From contig SJRY01000040.1 of NCBI GenBank assembly GCA_011319805.1, forward strand, positions 434,001 to 498,000: DNA of 64,000 bases, given 5' to 3'. Positions 33,031 through 44,409 of the stretch are shown one piece after another. Made by a program: the position numbers and the translations under genes. How positions within the stretch are numbered: the first letter of the stretch is position 1; every line of letters begins with the position of its first letter. A model generated the notes under the pieces. It saw only the letters and a list, made by a program, of their open reading frames with translations, was not told the origin of the DNA and made no database searches. This stretch comes from Macrocybe gigantea. Taxonomy: Eukaryota > Basidiomycota > Agaricomycetes > Agaricales > Callistosporiaceae.

Positions 33031-34170
33031 ATGGCTCGCAGAAACAAGGATGCTGCCGACTCAACTACATCTGACTCACGTCAGACGACCTGGACCACTG
33101 AAGATGACGCAATCATGCTCCATGTCCTGCATGAGCAAAAGGATCTTGGGAACCAGTCAGGTAGTGGCTGGAAGAAGTCTGTATGGGTTCTCATCATGGA
33201 TGCATTGTTATGAGACAGTTCTGGCCCTCAGAATGGAATGAAGACAGCAACAAAATGTGTGGACCATTACAGTAATGTAAGTATAGTCAGATTTCTTCGA
33301 TTTTGATTCAAAATAACCAGGTTTACTGTTTCCAGCTCAAAGCCAACTATCTTGTGGTCAAGCAGATCTGCGCTCAGTCTGGTTTTGGTTGGGATGATGG
33401 AACAAAAATCTGCATTGCCTCCGATGATGTCTGAACAACATATATCAAGGTAAGTGCAATATTAATGTGTCGTCCTTCATGAACTGAGTAATTGCAACCC
33501 CAGAGTCACAAAAAAGCAGCACGCTGGAGAAATGTCCCCTTCCCACTCTATGATGAGATGACGTACCTTATCGAAGGTGTCGTTGCTATAGGTGCTGGTG
33601 CTTTCAATGCAGGAGAAACTCCTGCCACTAGTCTGGCACCAGAGCAAAGCTCAGAGACTGAGGCAAGGGACTCCGATTCATCACACAGTGCTCAACCAAC
33701 CAATGGACCACTTTTGGAGCCATCAACATCGTTCGGAAGCCTCCTCTCTGATGAGATCACCAATGAGATTGGGAGTGAACAGGTTTGGCTTTGCTTGAAC
33801 GATTACTTCAAAGCCTCATGTGATATAGCAGGTGCCTGTGCCCATCAGGAAACGGATTCATGCCGAATCTGAATCACCCGTGCAGGTGTCCAAAAAACGT
33901 CAGCGACATGAGAATCCGGAACAAGCCTTGGTGGCCACCACCATTCATGACATGGCACTAGCATTCAACAGTGGGCCACCTACTCCTGAATGCCGAAACA
34001 AGGCAATCAAACTCTTTCTTAATGATGAAGAGTTTTCAGAGGAAGAGGAAGGTGAGATACTGTATCTTTTCTCTACAAAAATTAATTTTGCAGATATGTA
34101 TGCAGGCATTGAGGATCCAGTCAAGCGTAAATGGTATTTGAGAGCAGTTCTGGCTAAGCATGATTTGTAG
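33031..34170 (+). pseudogene. Harbinger Myb/SANT-like DNA-binding protein
   Basis: Exon 1 reads RQTTWTTEDDAIMLHVLHEQ and GSGWKKSVW, then a TGA in place of an Arg codon, then CVDHYSN before a GTAAGT intron. Exon 2 gives LKANYLVVKQICAQSGFGWD and a second TGA. Exon 3 starts SHKKAARWRNVPFPLYDEM and exon 4 VPVPIRKRIHAESESP, ending RKWYLRAVLAKHDL. W-x-xD and SGFGWDD spacing is typical of the Myb/SANT-like partner that brings the transposase to the ends. Two nonsense codons break it. Confidence 0.75.
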
Positions 34171-34180
34171 CTACACATTT

Positions 34181-35505
34181 TTATAGCTCGCCTCGTCTTC
34201 GTAGCTCAGCTTCATAGTCTTGCCACATAGCAGCTGCAATTGAGTCCCTCCGTGCTGCTGCCCGATGTCTCTCTGCTACTGTGATATCAGCACCCAGTAC
34301 CTCTGGACATATGTGACCTGGTTCTTGTGCTACTCGGGCTGAAGTTGTTGGATGTTCATCATCAGAGATGACGAAATAATCTGTCAGGTCATGAATGCTG
34401 ATGTAGTTGTGAACTGCTCCAAGGGCTGGAATGAATCGGGCTTGCATTTCTACAGAATATTCTGGAGCTGTATCTGTGATTCCAAATTGACGTTTATACA
34501 CTCCAAAAAGGCGCTCGATGGCATTGCGAGCCTGAGCATGATGGAGGTTGAATAGCTCTTGAGAGTTTCGAGGCCTTAAAGTTAATTCTTGTTAGAATTA
34601 CAAAGACAATTGCTATTGTTAAACTCACTGCTGATTTCCTTGTCGGAATTCTTGAAGATGGTAACACACACTACAATAGGGTGTCATGAGCATGTCACAA
34701 AGAGGAAAACCAGCATCTGCTAGAAAATAATGACCAGGAGACAGCTGCAAGTTATGCCTTCGAGCATACTCAAAGACATGTGAATCTGCGGCACTTCCTT
34801 CCCAACCGCTGAGAATATAAATGAAGCGCAAGCTGAAGTCACAAGCTGCAAGGACATTTTGTGAAATATATCCCTTGCAACTTCAGTAACAAAAAGTGGC
34901 ATCCTCCTCAACATGTGAAAGGAAGGAGGAACCATCAATTGCCCCACGGCAGTCCTTGAAGTATGGATAGAGTTTTGGATTGTTGAGAATCTGTCTCGGG
35001 GTTTCGAATACTGGCATGGGTTTGATGTACCTGCAATAGAATGCACCAACAAGGATGTTGGTAATCCGATGAATATACCAGAAAATTGAATATGATATGT
35101 TCAAAATATCATGACAGAATATCAAGATACACACTTGCTAATAGTATCACCACTTCATTGAAATCTCTCTTGTAACATGCGAGAGCTATGGCCAGTGCGA
35201 GCAAAGTGCAAAAATATCGCAAGCTGTTCATCAGCAAAGACATAGCGGCTGTCTCAGAGGCCATGATTTTGTTGTAACTCCTGAGACAGCTTCCAAAATA
35301 TATAGCGTGAGACTCCCAGCTGCTCCTGAAAATGCCCTGGATGCCCTGCCAGCAGTTCCTTCAACCATTTTGCACCCGAAAGTGAGGAGGTATGTTTCGG
35401 TGTGGGTTGCTTCTGTTGATTCCCACATATTGTAGTCAGTGCTGCACAGATAGCTGTGCAAGCAACCAGTTTCTTCTTGATCTTGAGTGTCCTTAATCGT
35501 GCCAT
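34181..35505 (-). CDS. Harbinger transposase (HARBI1-like, DDE_Tnp_4)
   Basis: Start ATG at 35505 (MARLRTLKIKKK). The N-terminal helical region has FQEQLGVSRYIFWKLSQEL. The catalytic core follows: YPYFKDCRGAIDGSS (first Asp), SLRFIYILSGWEGSAADSHV, HYFLADAGFPLCDMLM (second Asp) and HAQARNAIERLFGVYKRQFG (Glu in the conserved RNxIER motif). The C-terminus ends QDYEAELRRRGEL at 34181. At least three introns are needed. A TAA-like break near 35150 may be intronic or a real stop, so the activity is uncertain. Family role: cuts and moves the element using the TIRs at 32755 and 35662. Confidence 0.78.
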
Positions 35506-35841
35506 ATGTTGAATGAAGGTGCAGTGCTCGCGCAATGGCTCAAAATCTCATTGTGACAGATCGTGACAAGCGTACACTAGACTGTGAGAGTTCACTCCAG
35601 GTCCCACCAAGCCGTGCATCAAACCTAGGTCTTGCTCCAAGGCGAGGTACCCGAACAGGCCCTTACTCATCCGCAGTCCACAGCATTGCGCAGCCCATGG
35701 TCCATGCTCGAGTACTGTAATGTATATAAGGACTCCCAGATGTACCAGTAGCGCTAGGCTTAATATTCCTTTTGCCATCATCTCAAGACCACTCTTGCAC
35801 TTAGTCTGCCCGAGTCCTTCTGAGATTCATCTAGCCTAACA

Positions 35842-36328
35842 CTGATTATCGAACCAAAGGGTGTCATGCAACTGGACATCACTATCCTAAACACAGCTGG
35901 CAGCAAGGCATGTTGCAGTCTCAGTGATATCCTCAAAGCCATCTGGGACTTTTAGAGCTTCAACAGCCTCCCTCCAGAAATCCCAATCTTCGAAATTGTC
36001 TGCAGCAGGAAGCATTCCCATTTCAAACCATTGTCACAGCTCTGGAAGTCCTGCTTATGAAGTTGATAAAAAACACCATAATGGAAAAGATAGGCTTATG
36101 ATCATGAAAGCCCAGACCATAGCATGAGTCCATTGGTAGCACCAGCATCGGAGGAGGTGTAGGCACAATAATTGGTTCCAGATGATATGAAATTTCCTCT
36201 GAAAGTGCATGCATTTCAATGTCCTCGAGATGGGATGGTGGCTCCTACAAAGTCTTTGAAATCAATTCATCAGCCTCGGTATTGAAGGCTCACATCTTGC
36301 CCTTTTCCTGTGAATTGTGATGTGGCCA
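35842..36328 (-). pseudogene. Unrecognised Cys-motif gene family, fragment 2a
   Basis: The minus strand reads LEDIEMHALSEEISYHLEPI, then DSCYGLGFHD, and further left DFWREAVEALKVPDGFEDI and ETATCLA, the same gene as at 49475-50930. It is cut on the left by the A2 LTR (flank CTGAT) and on the right by an E LTR remnant. Confidence 0.5.
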
Positions 36329-36404
36329 CAGCTTCAGATAGGGACTGACCCTTCCTTCATTCCACCTTGTTGGTTTGTAGGTTAGTGCTATCTGATAGTT
36401 ATCA
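36329..36404 (+). mobile_element. Fragment of the E LTR (3' end)
   Basis: 76 bases match the right end of the E LTR at 38727-38801, ending TGATAGTTATCA. It separates the two oppositely oriented fragments of the Cys-motif gene. Confidence 0.65.
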
Positions 36405-36837
36405 CCGGACCTTCTTGAAAGCATGGGGCATCAGATTCTGCAGCTGGTGGTGTGGACTCAGGAGCAAAACAATGACATACCAACAAGGACAAAAAGAAAG
36501 CAGCTCATTGGAAGAAGAACAAGCTCGTATAGCAGCAATATCAGGAGTGCCATCTGCAACTCAATTTTGAGGAAGTTATGGGTAATGAGCAGGTGAGTAA
36601 TTGCACCTGCTTGCCACTGGGCTGTTTCTGAGTCCTATAGCAGTTTAGTGCAAATGGTGTAAGAAGGCCAGCCTCAAAATCTGCAAGAAGATTGATTCCA
36701 TGAAAGACCATCCAGTCTAAGCCTAGGGATGAGGATGCTGAACAAAGGCCACATCATGATCCAAAGGAAAAGGGCAAGATGTGAGCCTTCAATACCAAGG
36801 CTGATGAATTGATTTCAGAGACTTTGTAGGAGCCACC
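36405..36837 (+). pseudogene. Cys-motif gene family, fragment 2b, opposite orientation
   Basis: Reads QARIAAISGVPSATQF, then a GTGAGT...CTATAG intron (about 36592-36641), then CKWCKKASLKICKKIDS, the same CxxC-type motif as in the copy at 49475-50930. Its end repeats in inverted form the sequence at about 36230-36300. It is joined directly to element B RT. Confidence 0.5.
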
Positions 36838-37081
36838 ATCCCATCTCTGATGATAAAGAACAAGTACCCACTCCTCCTGATCCAAGAGTTAATTGACAAA
36901 CTTAAGAGAGTGAAGTTCTTTATGAAACTCAATATCCAATGGGAATACAATAACATCTGCATGAAAGAAGGTGATAAATGGAAAGCCACATTTTGAACAA
37001 ATTAGAGAATGTTCGAACCCTTGGTTATGTTCTTCGGACTGACAAATTCACCAGCTACCTTCCAAACAATGATGAACATGA
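36838..37081 (+). pseudogene. Element B RT, N-terminal half
   Basis: Reads KNKYPLLLIQELIDKLKRVK, LNIQWEYNNICMKEGDKWKA and FGLTNSPATFQTMMNM. It stops at CATGA, which starts the B RT half at 22139. Together they give an unbroken NMIFKDKINQGHIVIYMDD frame. Confidence 0.78.
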
Positions 37082-37400
37082 TGTTAGGCTAGACGAATCT
37101 CAGAAGGACTTGGGCAGACTAAGTGCAAAAGTAGTTTTGAGACGATGGCAAAGGAATATTAAGCCTAGCACTACTGGTACATCTGGGAGTCCTTATATAC
37201 ATTACAGTACTCGAGCACGGACCATGGGCTGCACAATGCTGTGGACTGTGGATGAGTAAGACTGGAAGGAGATGACTCAGGATGACTAGGGAAGTGAAAT
37301 GACTCGATAGCTGCACGCTGCACAGCATGATGGGGAAGATAAGGGATATGAGAAAGATAAGATAAGAAATTGAATGGTCCTTTGGGCAACATCTGTAACA
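37082..37400 (-). repeat. 3' LTR of A3
   Basis: 319 bp in reverse orientation, TGTTAGGC to TGTAACA, preceded by the CATGA shared with the right flank of A1. Confidence 0.85.
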
Positions 37401-37669
37401 TCACCCTCTCTTTAGATTCGCGTCCTCGTAAAAGACCTTAGTCCAGCTGTCCCCACCCAGTATTGGTCTCCCAGGCAGTTGCAGCACGTGGGGCCCATGT
37501 ATGAATGAACTCTTCATTATAGGTGCAGATGTGATGGAGTGTGGTGGCGAGGAGTTTAAGTCACCGGTTTTCTGTGCAAAGCATTTCCATTGCCTCGCGA
37601 AGCACGATACGTTCAGCTGCAGTGGGGCTGGTCTCATCAGGGGTTCACCCGGTCCAGAGGTGCATGCGG

Positions 37670-38801
37670 TGATGAGCGCTCCATGCCGCTGACCGCCGAT
37701 AAGTCCTAATTTGGTAATCCCACCCCCGCATTCGAAATCATACCACTACTCAGCCCCCTCAGCATGATACCGCAGCCCAGCCGCTGACTTCTCGTTCGAG
37801 TACTCGGGATATTGACAACTCCGTGAGGCTTCCATTCCAGGTCCCGGACACTTCGCCAAATGCATCGCACCCATACATTCCGGACCTTCTGCGCTTCCTA
37901 TACTGCCCAATCCGGTCAGGCAGTCTTATTCCTATATGCCTCCCCCGATTCCCAGATCCCGATATGGCAAGACTACTACCATCTTTGGTATTGCACCACC
38001 TCATGCCTTCCCACGTTCCTGACACTGCCTCGCTGCAGTACATTTGAAACAAGGGATTTCGAGCGCGCTACCGTTTCATCCACTCTCATTTCGAAATTCA
38101 TGACTCATATTTCACTGATACATTCTACGTTCCTTAGATTATTTTCACGTTCCATTCTACGATGCGTGGCACCAGTTTTGGGATGTTCTTTTACCTACTG
38201 TTTCACCTTTTATGTTCAGATTTCGAACGGACTTACATCTCCCCAATGTTTCAGCCACTAAACAACCCTTTCGAAATCATACGATACGTTCTCTCATTCA
38301 GTTTCGACTTCGCCGGTTATTCCGATACTCGAAATCTTCTCATCTATAAAAACCCATGTACTTGGCATTTGTAACAACATAGAAAAAAGTTACCATCTCA
38401 ATCCTTCAGCAGTCTCGCAGTCTACGACTCGTGTGGAGTCCTTGTATTATCCGATCTCAAAGTGTTGCGCTCGCGTGGAGCCACAGTACTCAGTCTCGAA
38501 ATCAGTGTCCCTGGCTTCGTGTAGAAGTCACTATCGTCGAAACCCTTCCGAAACCCTCACCGAAGCCCTCGATATCGTGCGGGAATTCAGCTAAGTCTAG
38601 TCGCATTGTTTTGAAAACCCCGAAATCCGCTCAAAACCATCCATATTCACTTCGTTCCATTCTCCCCCCCTTTCACGCTACAGTCCCTCGGGTTACTCTG
38701 TGACTTGAACAGCTCGTAGTTTATACAGCCTCGGATAGGGACTGACGCTTCCTTCATTCCACCTTGTTGGTTTGTAGGTTAGTGCTTCCCGATAGTTATC
38801 A
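37670..38801 (+). mobile_element. Solo E LTR inside A3 ORF3
   Basis: 1132 bp, TGATGAGC to TTATCA (TG...CA), with 4-bp duplications GCGG (37666-37669 and 38802-38805). A TATAAAAA box is at 38345-38352. It has no coding frame of its own. The uninterrupted target is seen in A1 near 16200. Confidence 0.85.
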
Positions 38802-38968
38802 GCGGACAGTCATAACATAGTGCATGTATGCACCAAGTGTGATGGTGAGAGGGTCCATGTAGTCACTGCCATTGAGAATCCTTGCTAGATTCTCATGGTC
38901 GTTTGGATGGTTGGGGGTAGGTGTGTGGCTTTTATTGCTGCTGTTGATGCTGATGGGGGCGTTGGTAG

Positions 38969-41900
38969 TCATGATGTGCAATTTTTGGTCTTCTTCCCTC
39001 TTGTCATGATCCTTTTATCCTGGTTTGCAGTCTTCTTTAGGAAGTGGTCTAGAGCTTGCTGCGCATTCCCCAGTTCTTTCTCTTTGATCTATGTGTTCTC
39101 TTCATGTCTGTATCCTTTCCATTTGACCAGGAATAGCATTCCCCTCCCTTGTTTCTTCCTTTTTAGGATCTTTTCTATCTCATACTCTTCTTCATCATTT
39201 ATGATTTCAGGGGGTGGTGGCAATGGTCATTCTTGTAGCTTGAAACGGGGTCCTTTGTAGGGCAGTGTTTCATTGAACATGGGGTGTATCAGCTGCCATG
39301 ATGCTGGGAGTTCCAGGCAATATGCTGAGGCTCCTTTCTTTTCAACCACCTTGAACAGTCCGTATCGGAGTGCCGATAACTTCTTTGCTGGTCGATTGAC
39401 TGTGATATTGGTGGCTTCTAGCCATACTCTATCCCCTTTCTTGTATTCATGGGCTGGTCTTCACCTCACATTATAATTGTCTTTGGCTTGTGTTTGTGCA
39501 TACTGCAGCACAGCATTTGCTTCTTTCTGTATTTGGTTCATTCTTTTGATGAAGTCCTTTGCTGCGGGGTTATTCCCTTCTGCCATCTGTGGTTCTCCTT
39601 TCCAGGGGTGCATTCCATAGTTGAGGTAGAATGGTGTTTCCTTTGTTCCCTGGTGCGCTTTGTCATTGTACTGGTATTCTGTGATTGCTATCCATTCTGC
39701 CCAATCGTCCTGTAAGTTGTTTGTGAAGCTTCTGAGGAAGGCTTCCATTTCTTGGTGGGATCGCTCTGCTTGTCCATTTGTCTGTGGATGATAGGCCGTT
39801 GATAAATTTTGCTTTGTTCTGAGTAATTTTAGAAGTTCTGTCATGAATCGCGCTGTGAATTGGGGTCCTCGGTCACTGATGATCTTTCGTGGGATTCCAT
39901 GAAGCCGCTACACATTGTCTCAATATAATCATGCAAGACCTTCTGCTGTGAGTTTGGTCTTCATGGGAACTAGGTGGATCATCTTGGTTAGGCGGTCTGT
40001 GACTGTGGCAATGGCATTAAAGCCATTCGAGCTGGGTAGCAGTCCTATGAGATCTACTCCGATATCTTCCCATGGTTGCTGTGGGACCTCGTGCGGGTGT
40101 AGGGGTGCATGTTTCTTTTGTTGGATGATTTTGTTTCACTGACATGTTTCGCATCCGTTGATATACTTCTTGATGTCCGTTAGCATTGATGGCCACCAAT
40201 AAGTGTGGTTTATGAGCTCGTGCATGCAGTATTGTCCTGGGTGTCCTCTGATAGGTGTGTCATGGTGTTCAAACATGATGTCTTCCTTCAGTTTGTTGTC
40301 TGGAGGAACATAGATTTTTCCTCCTACATATATGATGTGGTCTTCTTCTGTGAACCAGTGTGGTTTTTTCTTCAGTGCTGTTGTTACGATCATCTCCCTT
40401 CGTATGCATTGTCGAATTTGTTCTATCCTTGAGGATTCAATCATCGTGATTCCTCTTGTTTGTATTGTCTCATTATTTTCTGCTTCTTCTTTTCATGGGT
40501 GTTCGTCCTTGAACATCATAAATTCGAAGTCTCGTTCATTATTCTCTTCCAGATGTCAAATGAATGCTGCTTCTTTGATCATTTGTATGTTGTCCTTCTC
40601 TGCTAGGTTTTCTTCATATCCTGCCATCCGTGACAGGACATCTGCTTTTCCATTGGCCTTTCCTGGTACATGTTGCAGTTCGTAGTCATATTCCTGTAAT
40701 TTCAGATACCAGCCAATCTGTCTTGAATTGAGTCATTGTGGCTTCCACAAATATGATAGGTTTTTGTGATCTGTCAATATTTCAAACTTCTCTCGAGCTT
40801 TTAGGAGGTATTGTCTCCATGTCTTTAGCACAACCATTATTGCAAGGAGTTCCTTATCATAGATTTCATAGTTCTGTTCTGCTACAGTCATGCATCTTGA
40901 AATGAAGGCAATTGGGTGCTATAGTCCTTTCTGCTGTTGTGATAGTACTGCTCCAATGGCATATCCTGAGGCGTCCATTTTGACTCAGAATTTTCCTTCT
41001 GTTTGTGGTAGTGCTAGAATGGGTGCTGAGGTTATATGTCAGATCAGCTCTTTGAAAGCATCCTGTTGCTTGTCTGTCCACTGGAATGCTTTGTTTCCAG
41101 TCAACTCCATCAGGGGTTTAGCGACCTTTGCATATCCCTTGATGAATCGTCGGTAAAAGTTTGTGAATCCCAAGAACTTTTGTAGTTCTTTCTTCATCTT
41201 TGGGGTTGGCCAGGATTGTACGGCTGTGATCTTTTCTGATTCCATTTCTACCTTCCCTTCTCCTATGATGTATCCTAGTACTGGGACTTTTGATGATTCC
41301 CAGATGCATTTCAGTCCTTTGATGAACAAGTCATTCTTGTTCAGTATCTCTATGACTTCTATAGTATTCTTTTGGAGTTCCTCTTGTGTTTGTCCAATGA
41401 TTATGATGTCATCCATATAGATTATGCACACTCTTCTTCGTATTTGGTCTTGGAAGAGGCTCGCCATCATTCGGCTAAAAGTGCCTGGTGCATTGCACTG
41501 CCCAAAATACATGACTGTCAGTTCGAAGAGTCCTCTTGCTGTTAGGAAGGCTGCCTTCCATTCGTCCCCTTTCTGGATGTGCACGTTATTGTATCCCCAG
41601 ATAATATCGATCTTGCTAAAATACTTTGCTCCTTGTAGTACATCAAGGAGCTCACTAATGTGTGGTAGTGGGAACTTGTCCTTGACCATATATTTGTTTA
41701 TTTCCCAGTAGTCTTGGATGAGTCATTTGCTTCCATCCTTCTTGTTGCAAAAGAAGCAGGATACTGCATAAGGTGATTTCGATGGGCATATTTTTCCTGT
41801 TCTTAATCCTTCTTTGACAAAGGCATCTAGTTCCTCTAGTTCCTTCTGCATCATTAGATAGACCTTGCTCAGTATCGTTTTGGGTGCATCTTTCGTTAAG

Positions 41901-42589
41901 TTTATTTCATGGTCCCATTCTTTGTGGTCTGGTAAGCGATCAAAGTTCTTCTCCTTGAAGAGGTGTTTGAATCTGATCAGATATGGGGGTATCTGGGTTC
42001 CTGTCTTGTCGCTGGCTGTGGTTTTCGCTGATTCAGCCACCTTCTGTATCTTAATCATCTGGTGGTTTATTTTGCATGTTTTAGGGCATCTGTCGAAAAC
42101 AACTTCTCCTGTCCTCCATTTGATCATTGGGTTGTGGTAGACAAGCCAGTCATGTCCTAGTAGCATGTTGGTTTTTCTGATATCGAGTACGATGGCTTTC
42201 ATGTGCTCCTTGTGTCCTTTAATGTCGATGTGGACCTCCGCTAGTCAGTCTGCTGTTTTCTGGCAGTTGGGTGATCCGTCTGCATTTATGATGGGAATCT
42301 TCTTGATTCGTCATGTCTTCAGTCCTGTTTTTGCTACTATCGCAGTGTTGATGCAGGTCCTATCCGCTCCGCTATCGACTTCCAGTGTTATCGTTGTGAT
42401 TCCTTTTCGCGTTCGTATTCTTGCTGGTACTGCGAGTTCTTTCCTCTTTGGTAGTTTGTCCCCTTGGATGGTTTTCCTTGGTGCTTCAGATCACTTGGCA
42501 GGAATGGTGTATTTCAGAGTATGGGATGATCTACATCTGGTATCGAAGCGAGTCTGTTTCAGTTGTATGGGTCACAATTTAGCACCTCC
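38969..42589 (-). pseudogene. A3 pol
   Basis: Same domain order as A1 and A2. The RT stretch is open for 216 codons (41039-41689) with FSKIDIIWGYNNVHIQKGDE and YMDD (about 41410). The integrase zinc site is at about 40136-40270. The chromodomain is at about 39090-39160, with a TAG in place of Trp. The pol TGA at 38969-38971 overlaps the ORF3 ATG (38970-38972). ORF3 itself (37420-38972) is split by the E LTR. Confidence 0.82.
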
Positions 42590-43731
42590 TAGTTGGACCC
42601 TTCGACAAAACCCTCTTTGTCAGAGCTTTCTTCATCTTTGTCTTCTTCATCCTCTCCTTCTTCTTCTTTCACTTCTCTGACCCGGGATTTTCCTTTCTTC
42701 TTCTTCTTGCAGTTCCATGCATAGTATCCCTTTAAGCCACAATTGAAACATGCGACATTTGCTGCTCCTTTTCATAGTTCTGGGCAGTTTCGTGAGAGGT
42801 GTCCTGGTTTATTGCAGTTGAAGCAGTTGTTGCTTCATACTTTGTCGACTTCTATTGCCTGTCCTGCTCCTTGGCTTGGATTTCCGGGTTTGCGCTGATT
42901 GCTTGTGAATTCTCCTCTCATCACATTTCTGTGTTCATCAATGTTTCGTCCAATCACTTGAACTGTCTTGATATATTCATCTCCATCTGTTGGAAGTGTG
43001 GAGATCGAGTGTACGGCTTCTGCTGTCCTTCAGTTTAAGCTCTTCTCGAGTAGGAAACAAGGGGCTGTTCCTGTCATTCCTGCTTTCCCTGTGAGGTCTA
43101 CGAATTCATCCAGAAATTCGTCGATGGGTCAGTTTCCCTGTCTGATATTGAATAGTTTGCTTCCTGCTTGTGATGGCGACATAACGTTGCTGAATTGTGT
43201 CTCTATCTTGGTTATGAAGTCGGCCCATGTGCTTTGGTTGGTAGTGGTGTCGATCTTCTTTGATGCCCAGTGGGCTCCGGGTCCATTGGTCATTCTAGAC
43301 AGGACCGCTCCAATCTTCTGTGTGTCCATGAGGTCTCCATGTGTGGTTATGTAAAGTTTCATCTTCCTCCACCAAATATCAAAGGACGTTCGATCTCCTG
43401 TAAAGGATTTCGGGTCGGCAATGATTCCCTTGTATTCTGTCATCATCCTTTGGGAGGTTTCTTCGTCATTCTCTTGGTCTTGGTCTTCCTGTTCCTGGAT
43501 CTGTTGTTCTTGGGTCTGCTGTGCTTGTACTTGGGTTTGCTGTTCTTGGAGCTGTTTCTGTCTTTGCTCCTCTCTCTGTTCTTTCCAGTAGTCTAGGTCG
43601 ACTCCTGTGATTCTACAAGCTTGTTCAAAATTGGCCCACTCTGCGGCGGTCGGTCCGTTTGTCTTTGGTAATCCTTTTCGCTCCCTCCACCGATAGTATT
43701 CATCCCAGTCACTGTTGCTTACTTTCGCCAT
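42589..43731 (-). pseudogene. A3 gag, the only copy with an ATG start
   Basis: MAKVSNSDWDEYYRWRERKG begins in a strong CCACCATGG context. The Gln-rich segment, capsid, two zinc knuckles and acidic tail follow. It is open for 200 codons, then has TGA after NIRQGN and several later TGAs. Its 381 codons match the other copies. Confidence 0.82.
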
Positions 43732-43923
43732 GGTGGTGCGATTCTTTCCTTATGCAGTGCTTTGGCAGATTGGTCCTCTGAAGGGGTTCGGTGGTTTCGT
43801 TCCTATGTGTCCTTGACTCTGGTGTTGTTCTCATTGGTTCTGTTGTACGCTCTGTGCGTCGTGCCCTCTCTGTATCAGTATGTCTTCCTCCTGTGTTCGG
43901 CGATTATAGTTCTCAATCTGTTG

Positions 43924-44364
43924 TCACCTAAAGTCTCGGGCTTGTGTTCGTTCTTCTCTCATTTTCTTGCGGATGGGTTCATCCTCTTCTTCGGCAAGAA
44001 GATTCTGGTCTGACCACAGCTCTTCTGGGCTTATCCTGTATTCTCCTTCTAGGAAAAGTTCTGCAGTGAGTTGTGCTGCTCCTTCGCTGAGGATCTCAGT
44101 GGGCTCATCTGTAGTGAAGGCAAGCTCTCTCAGAAATGCCTGCTCTTCGTCGTCACTACTTGGTGTAGGCATGCGCTCTCTCTTTCGTTTGTTTGGATTG
44201 CTAGTGTCTCTGCAGGTGGCGTGGACTGTCTCTGCGAATGGCGTGGACTGCAATGCCTGGTCTACTTCTCTGAGCCAAGTGCTCTCATCGCTCGTGCTAG
44301 TGCTCGCTGGGTCGGCGACCGCTTGTCGTCGAATGTTGATCAAGTCTTTGATAAAGCGTGACAT
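43924..44364 (-). CDS. A3 ORF0, intact 146-residue frame
   Basis: MSRFIKDLINIRRQAVADPA, PNKRKRERMPTPSSDDEEQA and SPEELWSDQNLLAEEEDEPI. The frame is intact here and broken in the other copies. It is acidic, with a basic NKRKRER patch that could act as a nuclear signal. No domain is recognised. After the stop, a related frame (QQIENYNRRIQEEDI) continues, suggesting that the ancestral protein was longer. Confidence 0.55.
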   Translation of the reverse strand: MSRFIKDLINIRRQAVADPASTSTSDESTWLREVDQALQSTPFAETVHATCRDTSNPNKRKRERMPTPSSDDEEQAFLRELAFTTDEPTEILSEGAAQLTAELFLEGEYRISPEELWSDQNLLAEEEDEPIRKKMREERTQARDFR

Positions 44365-44409
44365 GGTGTGTGTATGAGTCTGAGCAAGTCTCGACGAGGC
44401 TTAATATCT

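Larger units (their letters stand above)
32755..35662. mobile_element. PIF/Harbinger DNA transposon, 2908 bp
   Basis: Terminal inverted repeats begin GGGCCTGTTCGGGTACCT on both ends and match at 24 of the first 25 positions. The target duplication is TTA (32752-32754 and 35663-35665). It encodes a Myb/SANT-like protein on the plus strand and a DDE transposase on the minus strand, arranged convergently. This is the two-gene layout of Harbinger elements. Confidence 0.93.
26416..35841 (+). mobile_element. Element A copy 2 (A2), chromovirus carrying a Harbinger insert
   Basis: 5' LTR 26416-26734; the 3' LTR starts at 32611 and is split by a DNA transposon, resuming at 35663 and ending at 35841. 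Without the 2908-bp insert and its 3-bp duplication it is 6515 bp. Flanks are CAGTT and CTGAT and do not match. It is nearly identical to A1 over ORF0, gag and most of pol, forming a large inverted repeat around 22139-26415. Confidence 0.9.
32611..35841 (+). repeat. 3' LTR of A2, split by Harbinger
   Basis: LTR sequence occupies 32611-32754 and 35663-35841. The two parts join at a TTA repeated on both sides of the insert. The right part ends CCTAACA. Confidence 0.88.

Noticed and set aside
33031..35535. Harbinger genes as host genes.
   Set aside because: They lie entirely between matching TIRs and TTA duplications, so they are transposon-encoded.
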